Source of the DNA: Lentinus brumalis
Taxonomy: Eukaryota; Basidiomycota; Agaricomycetes; Polyporales; Polyporaceae
Length of the DNA stretch: 64,000 nt
Direction of reading: 5' to 3'
Assembly (NCBI GenBank): GCA_001792895.1
Contig: MARA01000015.1
Span: 868,001-932,000 of the forward strand
The notes under the pieces were generated by a model that saw only the letters and a program-made list of their open reading frames with translations, was not told where the DNA came from and did not search any database. The translations under genes and the position numbers were made by a program. Shown one piece after another: positions 11,300 through 23,413 of this stretch (position 1 is its first letter; the number at the start of each line of letters is the position of its first letter).

Positions 11300-14012
11300 A
11301 TGCTGTGGGTTGAGGCGGACCTGCAGACCTGGTTCCGGAGATGTATGCCAGAGACCAAGCCTCTGCCCATCGGCACTCGCTTTGATGCGCCTGAAGTTGT
11401 GCTGGATGGACGTGAACGTGATATGTATCCGGGCCTGGTGCGTTCCCTATTTAGATCAACTGAGTCCTCACTGACGGGGGACGTCAGAACCTTGCCTTCA
11501 ATAGCTATTTGGAAACCATCCGCTGTACCGCGTTCACAACGCGTTGCACAGCTACGCGCAAGGCCGAGGTCACGTCCCATGCCACGAACGCGAGCGACCG
11601 TCTAGCAGTCCACAGTGGTAGCTGTCCAGACCTGGTTATCTTTCCTACGCATAAAGAGGCAGCGAAGACTTACAGGCTCACTGACGACGAAATTGTGGAA
11701 CATCACGATGCTGCTCACGATGAAGCTAGCAACGGCCTTGTGTCCGGCTCAGAAGAGTCTCGTCCTCCTCCCGCCCCCGCTCCCGTCATGCCTGAGGGAG
11801 GTGCCCCCCATCCCTCTCCGAGTCCCGTCTCCGACGATCCACTCCCGAAGGCTACACACGCTAAGATGTCGTGGCACTGGGCCGAGGTCTTGGTCGAAGT
11901 GGAACACTCGGCCGAGTCGTTTCCATTTTCGCCAAATGACTTCCTGCCACAGGGGAAGAAGCCGAGAATCTCGAGAGATCAGATCACCCATCGCGCAGCG
12001 CAAATTGCTGCTACACAACATCGGCAAAGCGTGCTCCTGGTCCTCATCCTGAAGGGCGACGCTCGCTTACTGCGCTTCGACCGTAACGGCGCCGCCGTCT
12101 CTGAGCCTTTCGACTACGTGTCTAACCCCGAGATCATTGGGGAATTTTTCTACCGGGCTTTCTGCTCCCCAGAGCGGACAGCGAAGGCATGTCGAGGACA
12201 TGACCCTACAGCGAAGTTGGCCGCCATTGAGGACGCGAAGTTCTTTCGCGCCCTGCACGAGAGGTATGGCCAGAGTTCGACAGTTGCGAAAGCACTCAAA
12301 CGCGCCGCAAGCGAGGGATGGCCAATATACCAGCTGGACGTCTATGGGATGTGGTCCGAGGATGGTGTCGCTCCTCTCAATCACGCGTCTCCTCGAAACA
12401 TGTCTACGCACCGCTGTCTGGTCGGACGTCCCGAGTACGCCTCCAGCTCGATGGTCGGTAGGGGGACCAAGTGCTTCGTCGTGTGGGACCTGGAGCTCCG
12501 GCAGCCTCTCCTCATCAAGGACACCTGGCGCCCGGACTCGGTAGACATGCGCACAGAAGCCGAGAACTACATGACTCTCTGGGACAGTCCGTTGCAAGAC
12601 ATGTTCATTCCCAGCTTACTAGCCACCAGTGACGTTCTTTCTGTGCCGAACGCGGCCACTGCGGACTCCGAGACCACCACGATGAGGTCACCCGGGTCGA
12701 GCATTGCGGGTCCGCACCCATCGGGTATGGACACACGCCAACGCACAATCACTCAAGATTTTGGGAGGGACTCGAAGCTTACGCCGAGAATACACCACAG
12801 GCTAGGCCTTGCGGAGATCTGCAGCCCTCTTAAAGACTTCGTGGGACCTTACGAGCTTTTGGTGGCCGTCTATACTGCCATACAAGGTATGCAGCGTATT
12901 CCCATGATTGTTATAACCCCTCTCAGTCTGATAACTCTACTTGCTCAAGCACACCAATATGCATATGAGCGGTGTCGACTGCTTCACCAGGACATCAGCG
13001 TGGGGAACATCCTTTTATACGAGAGACCGAACGCGCCAGCTGGTTCATCCCGGATCGGGTTGCTTTCTGACTGGGACCTCGCGAAAACCCGAGAGCAGAT
13101 CGAGAAGTCGAAGGGAAGTCAGCATCTTATATCCGTACGTCTTTGCCCTAGTATCTCCAACGGTAGTCTGACCGCCCGCAATCGCAGGGCACTTGGCAAT
13201 TCATGTCCGCAGTACTGCAGTACATGTATGACAAGCCTCACGAGCTTTCTGACGACCTTGAGTCCTTCTTGCACGTCCTCAACTGGTGTGCTCTGAAGTA
13301 TTTCCTTCACTCACTCTCGGCAGACAAGGATGGTCTCGCCTCGTACTTTGCCAGAATCTACGACACAGTGGAGCTCCGACGCCTCGGAACAAACGCGATG
13401 GTCCCGACAGAAACGTGCACGTACGAAAAGTTCTCTCGAGTGCGCCACGGCTATTCCTTCGTCGACGGACTGCCTCCAAGTCACCCGTTCACTAAAGTAC
13501 TCAATCGCTTCACGAAGTTGTGCCAGCGCCACTACGCCTCCTTGCCCATAGACCCCCGATCGACTCTACCAAACCTTGTCCACCGGCCTGTCGTCGAAGT
13601 GCCAGCCAAGGAGCTCCCTGGCGCGCGGAACCGCCAGACCGTCGTGCCCCCACCGGGCCCACTCGCCCAAGCAGTCCATGACGAGCCAGAAGCCGCTGAT
13701 ACCGAGTCGCCTCTTACCAGCCACGCGGCCTTTCTGGCAGTCTTCGAGGATCTGCTGGATCACACGAAGTGGGAGGGGCAGGAGAGTGCTCTGGGGAAGA
13801 CTGAGGACCAGATTCCCTACTACCCTCCGCTGTCAAGTATGCTAACCTCCGACACGAGGTCCATGGGGAGTCAGAGTAGCTCATATTTGAAGCGCAGGCC
13901 CCGGGGGCAGCCCGGCCCATCAACGGCATCCCCTGTGCAGCTGCAGGGGAGGGACACACGTACGCCTGAAGTGGCTGACCGTACCGCAAAGAAGGCCAAG
14001 TACTCGACTTGA
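11300..14012 (+). CDS. FunK1 fungal protein kinase
   Basis: A fungus-specific Ser/Thr kinase-like protein. Exon 1 (from 11300) ends at YPGL and splices in phase 0 to NLAFNSYLE at 11488. Further introns lie near 12890-12950 and 13134-13188. The first part carries the family's N-terminal region (SWHWAEVLVEVEH, THRAAQIAATQHRQ, LRFDRNGAAVSEPFDY). The kinase core shows KDTW as the lysine region, HQDISVGNIL as the catalytic loop (HQD in place of HRD, Asp and Asn kept) and LLSDWDLAK in place of DFG. The sequence GTWQFMS then marks the activation segment and ELSDDLESFLHVL the helix that follows. The tail is low-complexity. FunK1 genes are expanded in Agaricomycetes; substrates are unknown. The true N-terminus may lie upstream. 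Confidence 0.85.
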
Positions 14013-14193
14013 GACACCCATCCCCTCTTTGCGACGATCTGCCTGTTCAACTCCTTAGCACAGTCTGCTTCGTCCGTGCACTTACCTGCGTTTCCATGAT
14101 GAACATATTCTCGCATTCCTTTCTCATCTTGTACACTTGTACGCATCGTCCCTGAAATTACACGACTTGCATCCGAGGAAAGCTGTCCCTGCG

Positions 14194-16474
14194 CTATTTT
14201 TTCAATGCGAACACATTCTCGTAGAACGAGAGCTCCTTCTCAAGCGCGGCTCGTATGTTTTCTTCCTTCCTCCAACCATGTCCTTCGCCCTCGAAGACGA
14301 CATACTCGACGCGCCCACCCTGCTTCTTGATCGTCTCCACAATAGCTTCCGCCTGGTTCGGCGGGACGACCTTGTCCTCGGAGCCTTGCAAGACCTACGC
14401 GAGCAATGAATATTGATCATATATTCACGCGACGAGGACTTACCAGCAACGGGGCGCGGATCTTGTCCGCGAGGAACACAGGCGACCGCTCCCTGTACAC
14501 GTCCGGGATCTCTTCGGGGCGACCTCCGATCAGCTTGAACAGGTACTGGCTCTCGAACTTGTGTGTGAACTCTGCGAGCTTGAAGAAGTCGGAAATTCCG
14601 AACGACGACGTCCCGGCTGCGAACGCGTCTGGAGCGGAGCATAGGACCTTCAGCACGGTGTATCCACCGGCCGACCCGCCGGTGATCGCAGTGCGCTGCG
14701 GGTCGATGAGGGAGTAGGGAGCCGCGGCGAGTTGCTGCACAGCGACCACGGAGTCCTGCACGTCGGCAATACCCCAATTACCTTCCAGCCTCTTGCTAAA
14801 GTCGCCTCATGAGCCACGTTTTCATCAGTCAATCGGGTATCCACTTACATATACTTGCGTCCGTATCCGCTGCTGCCACCATAGTTGACGTCGACCCTGT
14901 GCGAGACGGTCAGCTGCAAGACGTATGCATCATGGTGTCGAGTACGTGCCATGCCCACCCGCGGGTGGTGAAGAATTGGTGCCTGAGGTTCAAGCCCTGC
15001 TTGGTGCGGCTCGTCGGGCCACCGTGAATGGAGAACACCGCGGGGGGTCTCTCGCCGTCAGGCGCGACGTAGTCGGGGTTCGTCGGAGGATAATATAGCA
15101 CATGCACAGGCTCGCCGGTCTCCGGGACCTTCAACGTGATAGCTTGCGGCTCGGAGATGTACGAGTGCGGGAAAGGGAGGTCGTCGGAGCCCGACTGCGG
15201 CCCAAGGGCAGTGAACTTCGGCTTTGCGTAATCCTTGATGTTGCAGAGCACAGTCCGCTCGTCCTCGTCGTTCCTCTCACCGAGGAAGACAGCGGCGTCA
15301 TGCGTGACTCGCTGGACAAATGAGATCGTCACATAGGGAGACTCCAGCTCCTCGAGCGTACCGCCCTGCAGGCTGACGAGGTATAAGACGTTCCGCCCCT
15401 CTCTGAGGGCCGTGAAGAGCGCCATCTTGCCTTCCTGGTCCAAGGGGACGCCGAAATTGTACGCAATGAGCCACATGGGTTCCGCAAAGTCTTCGGCTAC
15501 GGGTTGCGAGAGGACAGGAGAGGCCTTCCCAGAGGACACTGAATACGTCCAGGGGTTGTAGTAGCCAGATTCGTCAGAGACAAAGAGGAGCAGGTCGTTG
15601 GAGGCCCATGCGGGATACCCCACTGCGACCTCTAGGCGCTTTCCTGCTACGACTTTGGTGTTCGCGAGGACGAGGGAAGACTTGTCCGCCTTCACTTCGG
15701 CCACGCAAACCTCTGCGCCTTCCCAGGGCATGTCGGGATGGAACCATTGAACCCATGCAATATGTGTCCCGTCGGGAGTGAAGGAAGCTTTCGCGTAGAA
15801 GTCGGCACCGGTGACAAGAGGAGAGACGGTGTTCTCCTTCGTGTTGATCAAGCAGAGCGTGTTCACGACATCCGCGGGATCCGACTTAGTGTGGTCCTCA
15901 AGGATGGCCACCAATAGATGTGGCTGCTGGGGATGTACGGAGATGTTCGCATAACGGTAGTTCTTGTTGTCTGACTACACGTTAGAGTCCGACGAAGGTC
16001 TGGCGAAGTCTAGCGCCGCGCACCTGGAGTGACTGCCCGAGGCTGCTTGCCCTCTTCAAGCTTGTATACACGACCATCGCTCAAGTGCGAGAAGTAGATA
16101 ACTCCTCCATAAGCGGTCGCGGGAGCGCCACCGTACTAGGATTTGGCTTGTTCTGCATGCGTACACGCCTCCGTACTGATCACTCACCTCATGAACTGCA
16201 GTGCGTACATTCCACTCCTTGCCCACCACGTCCTCACCCTTCTCGGTGTCGACAATTACCATACGACCACCCTCCGCAGGCCGCTTCTCGATGTGGTAGA
16301 TCGTCGACGTGATCGGGTCCACGAAGAGCTCATCGACGTTCCCGCCCTAGGTCCCCGCACTCAGCGTCCCTGTGCCAGACACGGTACTGACTGTCCGCAA
16401 CATACGCTCTTCAAGACGACGTCCGGTGTGATGGGCGACTTCCATGTGCCGTACGGGGCTGTGGTCCTCGCCAT
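14194..16474 (-). CDS. S9-family serine peptidase (acyl-peptide hydrolase/dipeptidyl peptidase-like)
   Basis: A minus-strand multi-exon gene. An N-terminal seven-bladed beta-propeller (GGNVDELFVDP, WNVRTAVHE, then exon to LLVAILEDHT) is followed by an alpha/beta hydrolase. The catalytic Ser lies in TGGSAGGYTVL, the Asp in LQGSEDKVVPP and the His in EGEGHGWRKEEN, in the usual order. The oxyanion region is FSIHGGPTSR, then VDVNYGGSSGYGRKY. This is the S9C-like arrangement of prolyl oligopeptidases; it releases amino acids or dipeptides from oligopeptides. No signal peptide is visible (start MARTTAPYGTWKSP), so it is probably cytosolic. Introns are short and fit GT..AG. The start at 16474 is the first ATG that leads into the propeller. 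Confidence 0.88.
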
Positions 16475-17222
16475 GGTGGAGGTCGAGCGGTGAGAGATGA
16501 AGGCGCCCAATTGCTGGGCCGCACAGATTGTACTCCGAGTCTGACTTCGATGTCGAGCTACATTGAGCGTACTTCTGGCTCTGAGGCCGGTTCAATCGAG
16601 CGCATGTTTTGGATCCCTCAAGACACAATGAGCAACTTCGAACTAGCATGATGAAGTCCTCGAAGCCGCTGCCAACGATAAACTTACCGTGTCACGGTGA
16701 CGCTGTCGCGTATACAGGGATTCTTCATGAGAATCAGATGCGTCGCGCCCGGTATGGTATTGACCGAAGTCCTCAACAGAGCAGAACCTGAAGACGCAAC
16801 GGAGAAGAGGCGAACGGGAGTGGCGTTTGCCACAAGTCGCATGGTGATGGTGCTGGTGGTGGTATGGAATCAAGGACGCGCATAAGTGTTCCATCGAGTC
16901 GCATGGTGTTAGTCGGAACTTCGTTGAAGTGCGAACGGTTCGTACGTGGCTCCTTGGTCGAGCTCTTTTGATGGTGGTGCATCATGATTAACCGCATCGT
17001 CTGCACCGCAGCTGCAAGGACCGGTTCATGGCCATACATGACAGTACTGGTGTGCATGTGCTTTCAGGGCAAAAATGTGTCTCGCCTCGCCCTTCTTACC
17101 ATGTCCGACTGGCATGAGGAGTCTTCAAAAAGGCCGCAATGCATGACATCGGGAGAGCATCGATTACTGCATGAGCACGTAGTATAGTTGGCTATTCAAA
17201 CCTAATGCGCCATGTCGGATAG
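16475..17222. other. intergenic, no gene seen
   Basis: Promoter side of the peptidase and 3' side of the mitoribosomal gene. No supported coding sequence. Confidence 0.5.
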
Positions 17223-18049
17223 TCATCGCAAAAGCGGCCCTTTACGTCCGCCCATGCGTTCACAGATCTCTAGAGCATGCTCGTGATAGCGTGCATGGAG
17301 ACCTTCCCGACTTCCTTCGATGCAAAGATGTGGGAGCAGTCTAGTGTGGAAAAGACGGTGTGCAACAGCTCCGCCCTAGAGGATAGACATCGGTAAATGA
17401 GCGGAGGTCAAACGCCCAGAGAAGGTGGTACGCACGAATTGGTGGAAGACACCGCCAACGACAGCCTCGACTGTGGACCCATGCACTTTGTACATCCCGA
17501 CGCTCCTCGCATTGTCTCCTTTCACGTTGGCCAGCAAGCTGGGCACCTCCACGTCGGGCCCGAGCGGTCTTGACATGTTGCCCACATTCATGGGCTTCCA
17601 CTTCAGAACCTTGCCAAGCTCCCACCTCGGGGCTACGTGCTCGCCGAGCGTATACGTGTTGAGCGCATACTCAAGGATACGTTCGTAGTCCTCGTTGGGT
17701 TGCAGCGATGGTGACGAGTGGATGAACATCAGAAGGTAGGATTGCAGAACGCGTCGTCCTGAGCATCTTCAATATATATTTCTCCGGGGACTACGCGAAT
17801 AGGGCACTCACCCACGAAGCTCAGCCGACCGTTATGTCTCCGCTTCGCGTCCGGATGGCTCGCGTGCGTCAATATTCGCGACGCAAGATCTGGCGGAAAC
17901 TGCAGAGGAGAGAACACTCTGTTGAGATGGTCGACAAGTATGGTGTCCTGCTTCATCCACTCCGCGCGAGCCCGACCGCTCAGAGTACTAGCTTCTGAGT
18001 TGGGAGGAACGCCTTGAGACGTTCCGACACTTTGCGCAACGTGTGCCAT
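17223..18049 (-). CDS. mitochondrial ribosomal protein with RNase III-like fold (mL57 type)
   Basis: Exons 18049-17812, 17758-17436 and 17375-17223 (sum 714 nt, 237 aa). The sequence shows the inactive RNase III-like fold of a large-subunit mitoribosomal protein: FPPDLASRILTHASH, LSFVGRRVLQSYLLMFIHS, YALNTYTLGEHVAPRWELGKVLKWKP, GVFHQFGGAVAHRLFHTRLLPHL and a C-terminal ALEICERMGGRKGPLLR. The catalytic acidic cluster of true RNase III (ERLEFLGD) is degenerate, as in mL57/mL44. No dsRNA-binding domain follows, which favours mL57 over mL44. Splice junctions keep phase (G|GA and phase 0). The start is uncertain: an upstream exon ending at an ATG-GT around 18125 could supply a targeting peptide. 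Confidence 0.75.
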
Positions 18050-18526
18050 CGAACGCGCCTGCAATCGAGCGGCTTGTGCGCAGCTTAGATCTACGTACAC
18101 GGATGCCACGACGGTAGTACTCACCATGGGGTATTGACACCCTTTTACGACAGCTAGCAGCCCTGCGCAGAGCCAGCGCGCACTCCCAGGTTTTGGACAT
18201 CACGAGAAAAGAGAGAAGCAAGTGCGAGAAGCGCCGGCTCCGGACAGTCGGTTGCCAAGCTGCGGGCGGTGGTCGTCGGGGACTGCGATGAGGACGACGG
18301 AGGCAACAGCGAGGAGGCAAGTCAAGCCAGCATCGACGGTCGACTTTCCGCATGAGCGCTACTCAAAGTTTCGAGAATAATATCCTTGGATAAGTACATA
18401 TCCGCACAATGTCGACACAAATGACCTCAAGCGTCTCTACAACCTCAGCGACGACGACCGCGTCGGGCTCTCCATGCAATCCACCCTCTCTGCATAGATC
18501 GGCCAGCTGCTGACCTTTGACGGACG

Positions 18527-19033
18527 ATGTCTTTCCTCGTTGGAACCGTGTCTGGTGCCCTGGTGGCGGGAGGCGTATGTCCAGCGTCCGTGTCATGGAC
18601 GAGGCCGTGAACTCATCCATCTCAGGTATACTACGGGTTCTCATCGACGATGGCTACTCGGTGAGTTGATGTGCAACCGCATGCGCACAGTGAACATGAT
18701 CTGACACCCATGCACACTTGCAGGACACAGCGACATCGCGCAGAGTTCGTGCATATAGCTCAAGCAAGCTGACCGACTGCGGCTGACACTATGTGCTCGA
18801 CTAGCATGCACCACCTATCCGAACGCCTCGTGAATGCTGCCGCAGACATTCCGGCACCCATCCCTGCCTCGCAGCGCATACCCGAACGACCGTTCATGTC
18901 CATGTTGCAGGATTCGTGGAACACTCAGATCGCGGCCCTTTTCCGCCGAACGGGAGACTTGGATCGGCAAGTGGTGGAATGGGGGCGGAAGACGTTATAC
19001 GGAGGGGATGCGGATCGAACAAAACCCGAGTAA
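18527..19033 (+). CDS. MIC12: MICOS complex subunit Mic12
   Basis: A small inner-membrane protein that helps form cristae junctions. Exon 1 is 18527-18574 and exon 2 is 18626-18660; together they give MSFLVGTVSGALVAGGVYYG, the family's characteristic N-terminal membrane segment. Exon 3 starts at 18724 (TQRHRAEF). A last exon (from about 18802) gives MHHLSERLV, the Pro-rich linker IPAPIPASQRIPERPF and a conserved tail SWNTQIAALFRR..WGRKTLYGG. The join between exons 3 and 4 does not fit a standard GT donor in phase; a GC donor (FV/GC) or a base error is possible. It is divergent from the mL57 gene, with a start-to-start gap of about 480 bp. Confidence 0.72.
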
Positions 19034-20329
19034 ATCCTGCTTGAAGTTGCGTGTGACCTACTCTTTCTGCCAACGTAGACTAGCGCATGCGTCAAGCATC
19101 GTTCAAACTATATGCGTGTCCTGGCCTCATGAACTCGCACAAGCGTATCCGAACAGCTGTCAAGCTGCAACCTACCGGTCGGCGGTGATGTCCATCGCTA
19201 AACTAAACCGCCTTCGGGGAAGGATTCAGTTCAGATTCTGGGAGACCCAGCCGGAAGTTGACGTGGATTCCGCAGCTCGTCCAGCAGGTGAGTTTCAGCA
19301 GGCTAGTTTCTCTCGATATACTTACACTGACCTTGTCTCCCGTTAACTGAGGTAAGAACACAATGTGTTCGTGGTATATGCCAATGGCCGTACTCACTGA
19401 CTCACCGTTAAGGCGAGCTTCGACAGGACCGTTACCAATCTGTTCGGGTCGATTCAGGTTCGTGAAGGTGCATACTTGTACTGAACATCTTGGATGCGTG
19501 CTGATGATGGTATAGCTACTTTGCAGGAGGAGGCATGACAGAAGACCTGGCCTGATATGTCAGTATGCGGATCAACTTGGGACGAATCCATCCGGCTGTC
19601 GGGGGTCGTACAGTGGTCGTACACCACCAAGGTGCGTGTCATACGTTGCCAATGTCAATGCTAGTGACGACCATCCCGCAGTGAGCCGGGTGTTCTGGAC
19701 GCACCCAGCGTGAAAAGGGAGGAAGAGTAAGCGTCCTGCAACGGTCCCGTGACGGTGTTCGCACATACGTACTTATGTACGATGCAGACTTGTGCTTATC
19801 ACACCGTCCCGGCGACAAGCATCTTCTGTTGCAGCGGTCGCGTAACAAACGGCAGTACGGGCGGTTCAAAGTATGGGCGGTACCCCACGCTCATCGTGCG
19901 CCTGGCTCTTCACGACGTCTCGTCGAGATCTCGGTCGCCGCGGCCATGCCGAATGCCGGAAAGACATGGCCCATGCGTCATTCTTACCACACCGTAGCTC
20001 AGCGGCGCATCGGATTACTGGGATGTAAGCAAGTTTGGCCCAACAGAGGCCATAGCTGCGTGCGGCGGAAGGGATCACGTTCATGGCCAAAGCTTGCAGA
20101 GCGCATCACATCCATGATTCAAGGTTTCCATTGGTACTGGAGTGCTAGCGACTTGCAGACATGACACATCATCTGCATGCGGTTGGCTGGCGTGGCGACG
20201 AGGACCGGCGGGTATCCTGCTCCTCTCGGCAACGAAAATATCGGGTTTATCGAGATCCAAGGGTCCATAATACCCCTTTACCATCCCGGATCCCCTCCAG
20301 AACCACCAAAGCAGACGCACGAGCAGTTG
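19034..20329. other. 1.3-kb stretch, no supported gene
   Basis: Short frames such as KASFDRTVTNLFGSIQ (near 19412-19456), flanked by possible splice sites, hint at decayed or unrecognised exons. No run can be joined into a protein. Confidence 0.4.
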
Positions 20330-20336
20330 TATAAAT
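20330..20336 (+). promoter_or_regulatory. TATA box of the catalase gene
   Basis: TATAAAT about 100 bp upstream of the catalase ATG and followed by pyrimidine-rich DNA (20380-20430), as in strongly expressed fungal promoters. Confidence 0.55.
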
Positions 20337-20435
20337 GGATGCGCAAACTTTCGTAAACTTGTCGGGTCTGTCCACTTGCTTTCACTCCCTCTTTGACCTG
20401 ATACCTCCTACTGTCCAGTCCAGTTAATATCTGTC

Positions 20436-23133
20436 ATGCTCTCCCCTGCCTTCCGTGTCCTTCTTGCCGTCGTCACAGTTGCGACCGCCGTTAACGGATG
20501 GTACCCTGGCCAGGACGCACCAGGTCTCACCCGCGACACGGCACCGGCTGGCCAAGCGGGCTCCTTCAGCTTCGACATAAACACTGGAATCGCCGTTCAA
20601 GAGAAGACCTCCACCGAAGACGCCACCGAGGTCGAGTTCACGTTGGATAACGGGTCACCTTACCCCCACCCTTACCAGTACCAGCGTATCGGGAGCGATG
20701 GTGGGTCCCTTCCGCTGCGAGAAATCCTGCCCTCACTGACCATTTTCACGGCGCATAGGGCCTCTTCTACTCCAGGACACTCACCTCTTGGAGCTCTTCG
20801 GTGCCTTCGACCGGGAGCGCATTCCTGAGCGGGTGGTTCACGCGCGCGGAGGTGTGTCGAACGTCGTCTTCTGACCTTCGAGCGTTCGGGAGCTCACGGC
20901 AATTGTATAGCGGGTGCACATGGCTACTTTGAAGTTACGAACGCCGAGTTCTGCAAGAACTATACGATGATGTACAGTCGCTCAACCTACGCGCCCCATG
21001 ATCGCCCAGTTGATGTTTCACCCACTACCACACAGGGACATGTTGAGCGAGGATGGCCTGAAGACTCCTATCACGAGTACGTGATACAGCCTTCTGTGGT
21101 ATGACACCACAGCCACTAACGCCATACCCGTCGTAGTCCGCTTCAGCACTGTCGGCGGCGAGTCTGGCTCCGCTGACGAAGCCCGTGATCCCCGTGGATT
21201 TGCTGTAAAGTGGGGCGATAACGTTCAGTATACGGCGGCCGGCGATTGAATTTGACCGCGCGTACAGGTTCAGAACCCGTAAGGGTATCCTCGACTTGGT
21301 CATGAACAGTAAGTGCGCTTCGTCTGACGCTGACGCTCCGATGCTGAACCATTGAATCAGACACGCCCGTATTCTTCATTCGTGATCCTGCCAAGTTCCC
21401 TCATTTCATACACGTTAGTTCCGGAGCTCGACGATCGCCCGCCAAGACTGATGAGCGGTATCATCTTTGCAGACTCAGAAGCGCCATCCCGCAAGCCACC
21501 TCCGGGACAAGGAGTAAGTCCATATGCTCTCCCGCATCTGCAATTCGGCCACCTCGGACTCATCGTATCCTGCATAGCATGTTCTGGGACTACCTAGGGT
21601 CCAATCCCGAGTCCCTGTATCAAGTGATGCGCCTATTCTCGGACCTCGGTACACCGTACGGTTTCCGCCACATGAATGCCTGGACTGGACACACTTACCG
21701 GTGCGCAGCTCAAGGCATATGTGGCTTCTGACAACACTGATAGTCACTCTCGCTTCCATAAAGCTGGGTGAAGAACGATGGATCTTGGGTGTACGTGAAG
21801 CTGTACTCTGAGACCATGCAGGGTGTCCAGAACTTCACAAACGCCGATGCGACCGCAATCGCCGGTAGGCTCGCTTTGCAGTACGTGACGTTGTGCCGCT
21901 AATGTAAGCCACCACTAGGCTCCAACCCTGATTTTGCGACACAAGATCTTTACGAATCCATTCAGAACGGCACATTCCCCGGCTGGACGATGTATGCGCA
22001 AGTCCTGACTCCTCAGGAGGCCGAGAGCTTCAAATACAACGTTCTTGATCTCACCAAGTACGTTGCTGGCCTGCGTGAAATCAGTAGTCTCACCGCTAAC
22101 GTGACGTTGTCAAGGGATTGGGGGTTCGATGATGTTCCTCGCACGGAAATAGGCAAGTTCTACCTTACGCAGAACCCCGACAAGTACGCTACCGCACAGT
22201 CGTCTATGCTCGCTCACAGCGGCTGATATTTCAATCAGCTACTTCGCGGAGATTGAGCAGGCTGCCTTCTCGCCTTCTCACGCCGTGGATGGCTGGGGGG
22301 CGCCGTCTGCGGACCCCGTCCTGCAGGCGCGTCTGTTCTCGTACCCCGGTACGCCGCACTTATTTTCTTCGTGTCCATGGGAGTGTCTTATGGTGGACTT
22401 GATGCTCAATCAGATACTCACCGCTACCGTTTGGGCGTGAACCACATGGTGAGTACGGAACGGCGCCCTGTCGTCTCCGGATGAGTCGCTCATCGCACGG
22501 CCTTCGTAGCAAATTCCCGTCAATTCTCCCATAAACCCGGTTGCGAACTTCGAGCGCGATGGCCGAATGAACGTCAACGGCAACCAGGGCTCGCGCCCTA
22601 ACTATCTCTCGACGCTCAATAAGATCAAGCTTCCTCCTCGGGCGTACGTTGATGAGACGCACCAGCAATGGACCGTAAGTCCACCTTACACCCTCCATGA
22701 CGGTCTGTAGTTTACTCTTCACTGATTCACTCTTACTTCCCCCGATTCTCATGCAGGGCGGAGCGGTTGCAGCCCTCTCCGCGGTGAACGAGATTGATTT
22801 CGACTGGCCGCGCCGCTTCTGGAACAGCCTGTCCGAGCAGGACCAGCAGAACCTCATCAGGTGCGCCCATAAATATCGTTCCCTTGCCTACACGATATCG
22901 CAGTGGTTCTGATATCGATTCTCCTGCGCAGCAACGTCGTTGGGCACCTCGGTGCAGCACCCACGTACAGCGTGCGGCAGCGGATGGCGTCGCTGTTCTA
23001 CCATGCAAACGCAACGCTCGGCCAGGCTATCGCTGACGGCGTCAGCGTCACCGTTACGACACTTACGTTCCCCGATGGGCCGACCTGGTTCAACGTCACC
23101 AAGGACACCCAGAACTCTACGCTCGACTACTAG
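20436..23133 (+). CDS. secreted catalase
   Basis: Breaks down hydrogen peroxide. It starts with a signal peptide ([21 protein letters not shown]). Seventeen exons and sixteen short introns read in phase. The heme catalase pattern is complete: [33 protein letters not shown] (distal His), TPIT then [51 protein letters not shown] and the proximal Tyr region [14 protein letters not shown]. The Asn-Gln-Gly segment [12 protein letters not shown] and the C-terminal helices to [10 protein letters not shown] are kept. It belongs to the small-subunit catalase type, with no flavodoxin-like domain. One divergent spot: after FAVK the residues read [10 protein letters not shown], where FYTEEGNWDL is usual. 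The donor before it is gtgggg. The gene looks intact. Confidence 0.92.
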
Positions 23134-23413
23134 GATATGCGATTTCAATGGACGTTAGGTATGGAATCGGATTGCAGATTTGATAGGCTATTCATTACAT
23201 AGTTAGTTTATGTACGACGCTACGCACGGCCCAGGAATTTACTGACTGCACGAGTAAGGAGAGGCCAGATTCACGGCGTACGGCGCGGCTGCAAGGAGAG
23301 GTGAAGCAAGGGTGTCTATGGCTGACCCAAGATGCGATACATGCGCTGGTGTACACAACGTGCATATGATACAATGCGATGAGGACGTATACAACGTGGA
23401 GCATGCGACGGCT

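Noticed and set aside
19040..20160. Possible multi-exon gene before the catalase
   Set aside because: Exon-like pieces do not join in phase and match no known family.
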